Origin: Marinospirillum alkaliphilum DSM 21637
GTDB taxonomy: Bacteria > Pseudomonadota > Gammaproteobacteria > Pseudomonadales > Halomonadaceae
Direction of reading: 5' to 3'
DNA: 64,000 bases
Assembly (NCBI RefSeq): GCF_900119735.1
Contig: NZ_FPJW01000003.1
Coordinates: 1 to 64,000, forward strand
The position numbers and the translations under genes are program-made. Below are positions 24,480-32,198 of this stretch, in pieces (position 1 is the first letter of the stretch; each line of letters starts with the position of its first letter). The notes under the pieces are model-generated. The model made no database searches and was not told the DNA's origin. It worked only from the letters and a program-made list of their open reading frames with translations.

Positions 24480-25441
24480 CAGTAAAACTGCTCCAGATCC
24501 ATGCCCTGATAGAGCCCGGCAACCTGTTCGGTATAACCGTTGAACATCAGGGTTTTTCGTCGGCCAGATTCACCCAGCCGACGCTCGGTGGCCTGGGACC
24601 AGCGTGGGTGGCTGACGCCTGGATTCACATTGGCATAAAAGCCATATTCAGCCGGTGCCATCTGCTGCCAGCTGGACACCGGTTGCTGCTCCTGAAAACG
24701 CAGGGTGACAATCGACTTGATGCTCTTGAAACCATATTTCCACGGCACCACCAGCCGGATTGGAGCACCATTCTGGTTGGGCAGGGGTTTGCCATACAGG
24801 CCCACCGCCATGATCGTCAGCGGGTGCATGGCCTCATCCATGCGCAGTCCCTCGGTGTAGGGCCAGCGAAGGGTTTCACGGCGCTGACCGGGGAACTGCT
24901 GTGGATCATAAAGGGTTTCAAACACCAGGTATTTTGCTTTGGAGGTGGGTTGCAACTGCTCAATCAGATGACTGAGCTGAAATCCTGTCCAGGGAATCAC
25001 CATTGACCAGGCTTCCACACAGCGCAGTCGGTAAATGCGTTCCTCCAGCCAGTCCGGGCGTACCAGTTTGTTCAGGTCATAAAGGCCGGGTCTGGCTACT
25101 TCCCCTTCCACCTTGATGGCCCAGGGATCGGTTTGCAGATAGTGCCCCCAGTCGGATGGATCGCGTTTACGTGTGCCGAACTCAAAGAAGTTGTTGTAAC
25201 TGGTGATGGTGCGTTCATCCGTCAGTGTTTCATCGGTGGATAGCTGGCTGGCAGGTGCCTGTGCCAAGGCATCACGCCACTGATCGCTGGGTTGTGGTGC
25301 AGCCGCCGCCAGGCCAGTGGGCAAGGCAGCGGCGGTGATGGCTAGTCCGGCGGCCTGTTTCATAAATTGGCGGCGATGGTGATAAAGCGGCTCCGGGGTG
25401 ATTTCGTGTTCCGGAATGGCCGGGTAACGCCAACGGGTCAT
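24479..25441 (-). CDS. msrP: MsrP protein-methionine-sulfoxide reductase, molybdopterin subunit
   Basis: The 320-residue protein starts at ATG 25441 after GGGAG. A twin-Arg signal (HRRQFMKQAAGLAITAAALPTGLAA, RR at about residue 22) directs folded export. The sulfite-oxidase fold follows with RCVEAWSMVIPWTGFQLS containing the Cys that binds the molybdenum cofactor, and KYGFKSIKSI near the C-terminus. MsrP repairs oxidised Met in periplasmic proteins. The operon msrP-msrQ is preceded by a 32-base palindrome at 25491-25522. Confidence 0.94.
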   Translation of the reverse strand: MTRWRYPAIPEHEITPEPLYHHRRQFMKQAAGLAITAAALPTGLAAAAPQPSDQWRDALAQAPASQLSTDETLTDERTITSYNNFFEFGTRKRDPSDWGHYLQTDPWAIKVEGEVARPGLYDLNKLVRPDWLEERIYRLRCVEAWSMVIPWTGFQLSHLIEQLQPTSKAKYLVFETLYDPQQFPGQRRETLRWPYTEGLRMDEAMHPLTIMAVGLYGKPLPNQNGAPIRLVVPWKYGFKSIKSIVTLRFQEQQPVSSWQQMAPAEYGFYANVNPGVSHPRWSQATERRLGESGRRKTLMFNGYTEQVAGLYQGMDLEQFY

Positions 25442-25490
25442 GGTCAAACTCCCTGGTGAGCAGTAAACCCCATTAAAGGTTGCACAATCG

Positions 25491-25522
25491 GACAAACCCT
25501 TGACAGGTGTCAAGGGTTTGTC
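25491..25522. promoter_or_regulatory. 32-base perfect palindrome upstream of msrP
   Basis: GACAAACCCTTGACA (25491-25505) and TGTCAAGGGTTTGTC (25508-25522) form a perfect 15-base inverted repeat with a GG centre. It lies 50 bases upstream of the msrP start codon. No T-run flanks it on either strand, so it is not an intrinsic terminator. An operator for a regulator of msrPQ is the simplest reading; a structured leader RNA is the alternative. Confidence 0.5.
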
Positions 25523-25574
25523 GTCAGAACAGATTGAACTCGTCATCAGCTAGCTCTACTCTGACATCAGTACC

Positions 25575-25609
25575 TTTGAATTTATCGCTAAGTTATTGAT
25601 AAATTTAAA
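25575..25609. promoter_or_regulatory. Inverted repeat upstream of the di-heme peroxidase gene
   Basis: TTTGAATTTATC (25575-25586) and GATAAATTTAAA (25598-25609) are inverted repeats with one mismatch and an 11-base spacer. The second arm includes TTGAT (25597-25601), half of an FNR/Anr site (TTGAT-N4-ATCAA), but the other half reads TTAAA. Di-heme peroxidases are commonly FNR-controlled, so this is a weak candidate. Confidence 0.35.
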
Positions 25610-25674
25610 CTAATAGGTCGATAGCTAAAAACCATGGTACTAGGGCGAACGACCAATCACATGAGGAGACTCCT

Positions 25675-26679
25675 ATGAACTGGACTCATCGCATCAGCAA
25701 AATGTTGCCGATCTTTGGTGCTGCAGGCCTGTTGGCTGTTAGTGGTAGCGCACTGGCTGGCGACAACTTCCACAGCAAGTATGCTCCGATGTTTGAGCCA
25801 CTGCCTGCCATTGCGCCGATCCCTGGCAATAACAGCCTGACCCCTGCCAAGGTTGAGCTGGGCAAAATGCTGTTCTTTGAACCACGCATTTCTGCCAGTG
25901 GTGTCATCAGTTGTGCCACTTGCCACAACCCGGCGCTGGGCTGGAGTGACCGCATTCCGCGTGCCACCGGTCACGATGGCCAGGTGGGTGACCGTAACAC
26001 TCCAACCGTACTGAACTCCGGCTTTTTTGGTGCTCAATTCTGGGATGGTCGTGCTGCAACACTGGAAGAGCAGGCTTTAGGCCCGATTGAAGCCGGCATT
26101 GAAATGAATATGCCGTTGGAACAGGCCATTGCTCGTCTGAAAGAGTTTGATGAGTACAAAAAAGCCTTTGCTGCCGCTTTTGGTGGAAATGGTGAGCGTC
26201 AAATTACCGAAGCGAACGTGGCCAAAGCACTGGCTAGCTTCCAGCGTACTTTGAATACCCCCAACTCGCCTTTTGACCGCTACCTGCAGGGTGACCTGAG
26301 TGCGCTGACCGATCAGCAGAAGCGGGGCATGGCTGCCTTTGCTGATAACGGCTGTCTGGCCTGCCACTCTGGCCCAGCGCTGACTGACAGCAATTTCCAC
26401 GCCATCAAGGTACCTGGTTCGACTGATGTTGGTCGTTTCGCGGTGACTGGTGATGAAGCGGATCGTCACCGCTTCAAGACTCCAACCCTGCGTAACGTGG
26501 CTGTAACCTACCCCTACTTCAACAACGGTGGCACTGCCACTCTGGGTGAAGCAGTGCAGGTGATGGGTCGTGAAATGTTGGGTCGTGAGTTCAACAAGCG
26601 TACTGTGGATGACATTGTTGCCTTCCTGCACTCCCTGACTGGTGAGATGCCGGATGTCAGCATCCCTGCGCTGCCTTGA
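25675..26679 (+). CDS. Di-heme cytochrome c peroxidase
   Basis: The 334-residue protein starts at ATG 25675 after AGGAG. A signal peptide ends at SGSALA-GDN (about residue 29). Two c-type heme sites are seen: CATCH at 80-84 and CLACH at 227-231. The family motifs RNTPTVLNSGFF, FWDGRAATLEEQALGPI and FKTPTLRNVAVTYPYFNNG are present. The protein reduces hydrogen peroxide in the periplasm using electrons from cytochrome c or cupredoxin; MauG-like relatives exist, but the length suits a peroxidase. It is divergent from msrPQ, another periplasmic oxidative-damage system. A strong terminator follows. Confidence 0.93.
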   Translation: MNWTHRISKMLPIFGAAGLLAVSGSALAGDNFHSKYAPMFEPLPAIAPIPGNNSLTPAKVELGKMLFFEPRISASGVISCATCHNPALGWSDRIPRATGHDGQVGDRNTPTVLNSGFFGAQFWDGRAATLEEQALGPIEAGIEMNMPLEQAIARLKEFDEYKKAFAAAFGGNGERQITEANVAKALASFQRTLNTPNSPFDRYLQGDLSALTDQQKRGMAAFADNGCLACHSGPALTDSNFHAIKVPGSTDVGRFAVTGDEADRHRFKTPTLRNVAVTYPYFNNGGTATLGEAVQVMGREMLGREFNKRTVDDIVAFLHSLTGEMPDVSIPALP

Positions 26680-26700
26680 TCAGTAGCAGGTGTTGAAATC

Positions 26701-26726
26701 AGAGGCCAGGGATGGCCTCTTTTTTT
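26701..26726 (+). terminator. Rho-independent terminator after the peroxidase gene
   Basis: AGAGGCCA (26701-26708) pairs with TGGCCTCT (26713-26720) around GGGA, followed by a run of T. Confidence 0.93.
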
Positions 26727-26816
26727 GCTTGAAACCTTCAAAACTTGCCACCATTTCTCTGGGCTGTCTGCTGTAAATCATCGATAATCGCTTTTTTTTC
26801 CGGAGAGTCCCCGCAC

Positions 26817-27656
26817 ATGAACCAGACCGCATCCCGCTGGCGCGATCAGCTGGAAGCCCTGCGCGCCAACAAATTGTTTGAATCAGTGGTAATTGGCATC
26901 ATCCTGTTTTCAGCCTTATTGATTGGTGCCAAAACCTATGAAGAGTCGAGTCGTTTTGAACAGATCATCTATTGGCTGGACTGGGGGGTTACGCTGTTCT
27001 TTCTGGTGGAGATCATCATCCGGCTGGCAGCAGAAAAACACTTCATCAATTTTTTCCGCAAAGGCTGGAACATCTTTGATTTTCTGATTGTGACTGCCAG
27101 CCTGATGCCCATTGATGATTCAGAAATGGTGCTGCTGGCGCGGCTGCTGCGGGTATTCCGGGTGCTGCGTCTGGTGTCGATGATTCCTGAGTTGCGCATT
27201 CTGTTGTCGGCACTGGTGAAATCCCTGCCGCGCATGGGGTATGTGGCGCTGTTGATGTTCATCATCTTTTATATTTATGGTGCAGTGGGCAGCTTCCTGT
27301 TCCATGACGTGGATGAAAAACTCTGGGGCAACATTGCCCTGGCAATGCTGACCCTGTTCCAGGTGGCAACCTTTGAAAGTTGGGCCACAGCAGTGCTTTA
27401 TCCGACCATGGAGCACTACCCTTACAGCTGGATCTATTTCATCAGCTTCATTTTTCTGACTGCTTTTGTGTTTCTGAACATGATGATCGGCATCGTGTTG
27501 GATGTGATGCAGAAAGAAAGTGCCCTGCACGAAATTGAAAGTGGTGAAGGTGAAGCAGCAGAGATTCACTGGATGCGTGAAAATATGGAACAGATGCGCA
27601 GCCAGATGGATCGTATTGAAGCAAAACTGGATCGTCAGTCACAGGCAGAACGCTGA
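26817..27656 (+). CDS. Bacterial voltage-gated sodium-channel-type ion transporter
   Basis: The 279-residue protein starts at ATG 26817 after GGAGAG. It has six membrane segments. The fourth is a voltage-sensor-like helix with regularly spaced Arg (LLARLLRVFRVLRLVSM). The pore loop reads FQVATFESWATAV, close to the TLESW filter of NaChBac-type sodium channels. After the last helix comes a Met- and Gln-rich coiled coil (MRENMEQMRSQMDRIEAKLDRQ) that would tetramerise the channel. Selectivity for Na+ is inferred from the filter. The stop overlaps the NUDIX gene start (TGATG). Confidence 0.9.
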   Translation: MNQTASRWRDQLEALRANKLFESVVIGIILFSALLIGAKTYEESSRFEQIIYWLDWGVTLFFLVEIIIRLAAEKHFINFFRKGWNIFDFLIVTASLMPIDDSEMVLLARLLRVFRVLRLVSMIPELRILLSALVKSLPRMGYVALLMFIIFYIYGAVGSFLFHDVDEKLWGNIALAMLTLFQVATFESWATAVLYPTMEHYPYSWIYFISFIFLTAFVFLNMMIGIVLDVMQKESALHEIESGEGEAAEIHWMRENMEQMRSQMDRIEAKLDRQSQAER

Positions 27657-28276
27657 TGTTGAACCAACTGGCAACAGCACTGAAAAACTTCCAGCCGCAG
27701 CGACTGCACTGGAAGTTACCGGAAGCGGCAGTGCTGATTCCGGTAACCGATGGTGCTGAACCCTCCATCATCATGACCCGGCGTGCAGATCACCTGAACA
27801 CTCACAGTGGGCAGGTGGCCTTTCCCGGTGGTAAACGAGATCCTGAAGATGCCAATCTGGCAGCAACTGCCTTGCGGGAAGCCCAGGAAGAAACCGGTCT
27901 GCAGCCTGACCAAGTACAGCTGCTGGGTCCTCTGAGTGACCTGGTCTCGCTGCATGGCATCAAGGTTACGCCCTGGGTGGGATTGGTACCGGAATCAATT
28001 GAACTGCAACCCTGCGAAGCAGAACTGGATGCCATTTTCCGGGTGCCGGTGCGTTGGCTGCTGGAAGATCCTCGTAGCCATACGGATGTGATTCAGGTGG
28101 CTGACACCACCTTTTATGTGCCCAGTTACCCTTTTGGTGAATTCACCATCTGGGGGCTTTCATCGATGATGCTGGTTGAACTTTTACGGGTCGGGTTTAA
28201 TATGGACATCGACCTGCATCAACAGCCATCAGGCCGGTTGGTACAGCGTCCGGTGCGACCCTTTCCACCCAGATAA
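27656..28276 (+). CDS. NUDIX CoA pyrophosphatase (NudL type)
   Basis: The 206-residue protein has the NUDIX box GGKRDPEDANLAATALREAQEETGL (about residues 59-83) preceded by LNTHSGQVAFPG, the extended motif of the CoA-cleaving NudL/YeaB subgroup. Such enzymes hydrolyse CoA and derivatives to phosphopantetheine and an adenine nucleotide. The C-terminal RPVRPFPPR is not conserved. The overlap with the ion-channel gene indicates co-translation rather than a shared pathway. Confidence 0.88.
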   Translation: MLNQLATALKNFQPQRLHWKLPEAAVLIPVTDGAEPSIIMTRRADHLNTHSGQVAFPGGKRDPEDANLAATALREAQEETGLQPDQVQLLGPLSDLVSLHGIKVTPWVGLVPESIELQPCEAELDAIFRVPVRWLLEDPRSHTDVIQVADTTFYVPSYPFGEFTIWGLSSMMLVELLRVGFNMDIDLHQQPSGRLVQRPVRPFPPR

Positions 28277-28333
28277 AGTCCGCTGTAACCAGGCTGGACC
28301 GGAATGCCATAATAATAACCGGGGACCTCATCC

Positions 28334-28858
28334 ATGCTTTATGACCTAGAAGACCGCCGAGTTGCCTTACTCGGTTCAGAGATTTTTATTGCACCCAACG
28401 CCACCCTGATTGGCAGTGTGCAAGTCCATGAACAGGCCAGTGTCTGGTTTAATGTGGTGGCTCGGGGTGACAATGATCCGATCACCATCGGTGAGCAGAG
28501 TAATGTGCAGGATGGCAGCATCCTGCACACCGATGTTGGTTTTCCTGTTGTTATCGGCAAGGGTGTCACCATTGGCCACAAGGTCATGTTGCATGGTTGT
28601 GAAATCGGTGATTACAGCCTGATTGGCATGAATGCCGTGGTACTGAATGGTGCTCGTATTGGCCGTTATTGCCTGATTGGTGCCAATACCCTGATTCCCG
28701 AAGGCATGGTGGTCCCGGATGGTTCGCTGGTGGTGGGTTCGCCGGGCAAGATCAAACGTGAGCTGCGGGTGGATGAAAAAGCCCGGCTGGAAGCCAGTGC
28801 GGCTCACTATGTTGAAAATAGTCTGCGTTATTTGAATGCGCTGCGCCCTCGTCCTTGA
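28334..28858 (+). CDS. Gamma-carbonic anhydrase family protein
   Basis: The 174-residue protein folds as a left-handed beta helix: hexapeptide repeats run from residue 15 to 140 ([70 protein letters not shown]). The three metal-ligand His positions (HTD, GHK, LHG) are kept. A helical end follows. Members include carbonic anhydrases and YrdA-type proteins whose activity is often undetected. GGGGA lies before ATG 28334. It is followed by trpS. Confidence 0.92.
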   Translation: MLYDLEDRRVALLGSEIFIAPNATLIGSVQVHEQASVWFNVVARGDNDPITIGEQSNVQDGSILHTDVGFPVVIGKGVTIGHKVMLHGCEIGDYSLIGMNAVVLNGARIGRYCLIGANTLIPEGMVVPDGSLVVGSPGKIKRELRVDEKARLEASAAHYVENSLRYLNALRPRP

Positions 28859-28883
28859 GGTCCATTAACAATAAGAGTGATCC

Positions 28884-29927
28884 ATGAACAAAACACGTGT
28901 TCTGACCGGTATTACCACGACCGGTACTCCCCATCTGGGTAACTATGTCGGCGCCATTCGTCCGGCGATTACGGCCAGTCGTGATCCGCAGGTGCAGTCC
29001 TATTATTTTCTGGCCGACTTTCATGCACTGATCAAATGCCATGAGCCGGATCGGGTTGCAGAGTCCCGTCGTGAAATTGCGGCCACCTGGCTGGCGCTGG
29101 GTCTGGATACCGACAATGCCATTTTTTATCGTCAGAGTGATGTGCCGGAAATTCCTGAGCTGACCTGGTTGCTGACCTGTGTGGCGGCCAAGGGTTTGAT
29201 GAATCGCGCTCATGCCTACAAGGCTGCGGTGCAGGAGAACCTGGATGCCGGTGATCGTGATCCCGATGCAGGCATTACCATGGGGCTTTACAGCTATCCG
29301 ATTCTGATGGCTGCGGACATCCTGATCTTCAGTCAGAAGCAGGTGGCTGGACGTGAGTTTGGCACCACTCAGGTACCGGTGGGTCGGGACCAGATTCAGC
29401 ATATTGAAATGGCGCGGGATATCGGTCAGCGTTTTAACCATATTTTTGGCGAAGAGTTTTTTGCCCTGCCGGAAGCCGTGGTGGATGAACAGGTGGCAGT
29501 GCTGAACGGCCTGGACGGTCGCAAGATGAGCAAAAGCTACAACAACACCATTCCACTGTTTGAGCCTGAGAAAAAATTCCGCAAGCTGATCAACAAGATC
29601 AAGACCAACTCATTGGAGCCCGGTGAACCCAAAGACACCGAGGGTTGCACCCTGTTCCAGATCTACACGGCTTTTGCTTCTGCTGCTGAAGTGGCTGAAA
29701 TGCGTGAGCGTTATGCCGCAGGCATTGGCTGGGGTGAAATGAAAGGTGTGCTGTTTGACTACCTGAATGAACAGCTGCGTGCCCCGCGGGAAGAATACCA
29801 GCGCCTGCTGGCTGACCCGGCTTATGTTGAGGCGGTGTTGCGTAAAGGCGCGGAAAAGGCGCGTGCTGAAGCCACACCTTTTCTGGATCGCCTGAAGCGC
29901 GCGGTGGGTCTGGGTCACTTTATCTGA
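28884..29927 (+). CDS. trpS: Tryptophan--tRNA ligase
   Basis: The 347-residue class I synthetase has the signature TGTPHLGNYVGA (HIGH-type, residues 13-24) and GRKMSKSYNN (KMSKS). The Trp-site region LADFHALI is present. It charges tRNA-Trp. The length is typical of the short bacterial TrpS. AAGAG stands before ATG 28884. It ends in a convergent pair with the CorC-type gene, with a hairpin between the stop codons. Confidence 0.95.
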   Translation: MNKTRVLTGITTTGTPHLGNYVGAIRPAITASRDPQVQSYYFLADFHALIKCHEPDRVAESRREIAATWLALGLDTDNAIFYRQSDVPEIPELTWLLTCVAAKGLMNRAHAYKAAVQENLDAGDRDPDAGITMGLYSYPILMAADILIFSQKQVAGREFGTTQVPVGRDQIQHIEMARDIGQRFNHIFGEEFFALPEAVVDEQVAVLNGLDGRKMSKSYNNTIPLFEPEKKFRKLINKIKTNSLEPGEPKDTEGCTLFQIYTAFASAAEVAEMRERYAAGIGWGEMKGVLFDYLNEQLRAPREEYQRLLADPAYVEAVLRKGAEKARAEATPFLDRLKRAVGLGHFI

Positions 29928-29933
29928 AGTTAA

Positions 29934-29970
29934 AACAGCTGGCTGGCTACTGCTCAGTCAGTCAGCTGTT
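29934..29970. terminator. Hairpin between trpS and the CorC-type gene
   Basis: AACAGCTGGCTG (29934-29945) pairs with CAGTCAGCTGTT (29959-29970) with one mismatch. On the minus strand the stem is followed by TTTT, so it fits best as the terminator of the CorC-type gene; on the plus strand the U-tract is absent. The second arm overlaps the last codons of that gene. Confidence 0.5.
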
Positions 29971-31262
29971 CGGCGCCGCGGCTTGCGGCGTTTCTGGTCG
30001 GTTTTTTCTTCCCAGCAGCGCACGGCCTTGATCAGGTTTTCCTTCACTTCCAGGGTTTCAATCCGGTAGTGGTCAAAGGCCACACAGATATTGCCATCTG
30101 GGATGGATTCCAGATATTCGAGAACCAGTCCGTTCAGGGTTTTGGGGCCATGGGTGGGCAGTTCCCAATCCAGCTGTTTGTTGATTTCGCGGATGGTGGC
30201 GCTGGCATCAATCAGCCAGGAGCCATCCTGCTGTGGCTGAATGTCTTCCTGATGCTGCGGTACATCAGTGGTGAACTCGCCAACAATTTCTTCAAGAATG
30301 TCTTCCAGGGTTACCAGGCCCTGCACATCACCGTACTCGTCCACCACAATGCCAATGCGGCGCTTTTCCTTCTGGAAATTCAGCAGCTGGGTTTGCAGGG
30401 GTGTTGATTCAGGGATGAAGTAGGGCTCACGGGTTTCCTGGATCAGCATGCCCTTGGTGGGGTTGGGCGATGCAATCAGGCGCAGTGCGCCGCGCAGATG
30501 CAGGATACCAATGACATTGTTGATGTCGCCCTTGTAAACCGGGATGCGGGTGTGCTGTGAGTGTTTCAGTTGCTGCAGGATTTGCTCCATGTCCTGTTCC
30601 AGGTCGATGCCACTCACTTCCTGGCGCGGAATCATGATGTCATCCACGGTGATCTTTTCCAGATCCAGAATCGATAACAACATGGCCTGGTGGCGACTGG
30701 GAATCAGGCTGCCGGCTTCATTCACCACGGTACGCAATTCTTCCGAGGTCAGATTGTCCTGTTTGTGTTCATCCGGTCTGACACCCAGCAGGCGCAACAG
30801 GAAATTGCTGAACAGATTGACCAGCCATACCAGTGGATACAGCAGCTTTAATAGTGGATAAAGGGCATAAGACGCAGGACGGGCAAACTTTTCCGGGTGC
30901 AGGGCGGCCAGGGTTTTTGGGGTCACTTCGGCAAAAATCAGTACCACAATGGTCAGCACAAAAGTGGACACCACCGGCCCCAGGCTTTCCCCCAGATAAT
31001 GGATGGCAATGACCGTGGCAATCGCCGCGGCAAAGTTATTCACAAAGTTGTTGCCGATCAGGATCACACCCAGTAGGCGATCCGGACGCTTCAGCAGGCT
31101 ACTGATGCGTAAGGCCGCGCGATCGCCCTGCTTGGCACGATGGCTGAGGCGGTAGCGGTTGATCGACATCATGCCGGTTTCCGAACCGGAGAAGAAGCCG
31201 GAGAAAGCAATCAGCAGGGCCAGCAGACTCAGCAGCAGGCCCAGCGGAAGTTCAGTGTCCAA
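29958..31262 (-). CDS. HlyC/CorC family transporter (CNNM domain, CBS pair, CorC_HlyC)
   Basis: The 434-residue protein has an N-terminal CNNM/DUF21 membrane domain (residues 5-190, with SGFFSGSETGMMSINRYRL), a CBS pair (about 205-330, IMIPRQEVSGIDLEQDMEQI, HTRIPVYKGDINNVIGILH, and IVVDEYGDVQGLVTLEDILEEIVGE) and a CorC_HlyC domain to the end. The family handles Mg2+/Co2+ efflux or uptake at the inner membrane. The start is a TTG (31262); there is no nearby ATG in frame. It follows the CcsA-type gene with 12 bases between the stop and start, so they form an operon. Confidence 0.88.
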   Translation of the reverse strand: MDTELPLGLLLSLLALLIAFSGFFSGSETGMMSINRYRLSHRAKQGDRAALRISSLLKRPDRLLGVILIGNNFVNNFAAAIATVIAIHYLGESLGPVVSTFVLTIVVLIFAEVTPKTLAALHPEKFARPASYALYPLLKLLYPLVWLVNLFSNFLLRLLGVRPDEHKQDNLTSEELRTVVNEAGSLIPSRHQAMLLSILDLEKITVDDIMIPRQEVSGIDLEQDMEQILQQLKHSQHTRIPVYKGDINNVIGILHLRGALRLIASPNPTKGMLIQETREPYFIPESTPLQTQLLNFQKEKRRIGIVVDEYGDVQGLVTLEDILEEIVGEFTTDVPQHQEDIQPQQDGSWLIDASATIREINKQLDWELPTHGPKTLNGLVLEYLESIPDGNICVAFDHYRIETLEVKENLIKAVRCWEEKTDQKRRKPRRRTAD

Positions 31263-31274
31263 ACAGGAAGTACC

Positions 31275-32072
31275 TCATCCAAGGATAAACTGGAGTACAA
31301 ACTTGCTGCCAAAGTAGGCCAGCAACAACAACAGGCTGCCGCCCAGTGTCCAGCGTACGGCTGTCATGCCTCGCCAACCGAGTCGCCAGTGACCGATCAG
31401 TAACAGCCCAAAAGTCAGCCAGGCAGCCATTGAAAGCAGGGTTTTATGCATCAGGCCGCGAGCAAACATGTCATCAAAAAACAGAAAGCCACTGAGAATG
31501 CCAACCGTCAACAGTAACTGCCCGGCCAGCAGCAGATCAAACAATAACCGCTCCATGGTTTGCAGGGGTGGCAGCACCGAGATCAGGCCACGCACATGGC
31601 GGTGTTTCAGTTGGTGGTTCTGCATCGCCAGCAGCAGCGCCTGAACACTGGCCAGAGCAAACAGGCTGTAGGCAGACAGTGACGCAAGGATATGGAAAAA
31701 CAGGCCATCTTCACTGCGTGGCATGCGCACATCACCACTACTGATATGAGTCAGGATACCCAGTAGTGCCGCCATCGGAAACAGGGCTGCAGCCAGATTC
31801 AGGGTGGGATGACGCAGGCTGGATAGCAGGATAAACGCACAGATCAGCCAGCTGACCAGGGAGGCCGCTTCCAGGAAGCCCAGGTTTAAATCCAGGGGTA
31901 AACCAAGGTGGCCATACAGGGCAAAACCATGGGTGAGCAGTGCACCAAGCCCTAGCATGCGCACCAGCATCGCTCTTTCCGGCACCTTGCGGGCCAGTCT
32001 TAGCCAGACCCAGGACGCGCCGGCAAGGTAAAAGGCGGCAGCGAGCAAAGTAAAAGGAAGAAAGGCAGCCAT
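31275..32072 (-). CDS. CcsA/YpjD-type cytochrome c assembly membrane protein
   Basis: The 265-residue integral membrane protein has about eight helices and belongs to the cytochrome c assembly (CcsA/HemX-like) family, with ILASLSAYSLFALASVQALLLAMQNHQLK and the HKTLLSMAAWLTFGLLLIGHWRLGWRG ending. Known relatives handle heme; the YpjD branch, usually found between ffh and the CorC-type gene as here, has no assigned substrate. ATG 32072 is chosen because upstream codons of the frame (to 32174) are not family sequence. It is divergent from ffh. Confidence 0.88.
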   Translation of the reverse strand: MAAFLPFTLLAAAFYLAGASWVWLRLARKVPERAMLVRMLGLGALLTHGFALYGHLGLPLDLNLGFLEAASLVSWLICAFILLSSLRHPTLNLAAALFPMAALLGILTHISSGDVRMPRSEDGLFFHILASLSAYSLFALASVQALLLAMQNHQLKHRHVRGLISVLPPLQTMERLLFDLLLAGQLLLTVGILSGFLFFDDMFARGLMHKTLLSMAAWLTFGLLLIGHWRLGWRGMTAVRWTLGGSLLLLLAYFGSKFVLQFILG

Positions 32073-32160
32073 GCTGGGATTAATACACTCCACAAAGAAT
32101 ATTCCGACTATCCTAGCCGATTCCGGTGCGTTTGACATCCATTCCACAGGCTGTCTGGGG

Positions 32161-32166
32161 TATAAT
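32161..32166 (+). promoter_or_regulatory. Consensus -10 box upstream of ffh
   Basis: A perfect TATAAT lies 33 bases before the ffh start codon. The best -35-like hexamer, TTGACA (32132-32137), is 23 bases away, too far for sigma-70, so the -35 element is unclear. Confidence 0.45.
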
Positions 32167-32198
32167 CGCGACAAAATGCCTGGTCATGAGGGTGAGAC

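Noticed and set aside
32132-32166. Promoter made of TTGACA and TATAAT before ffh
   Set aside because: The spacer is 23 bases, too long for sigma-70; only the -10 box is kept as a candidate.
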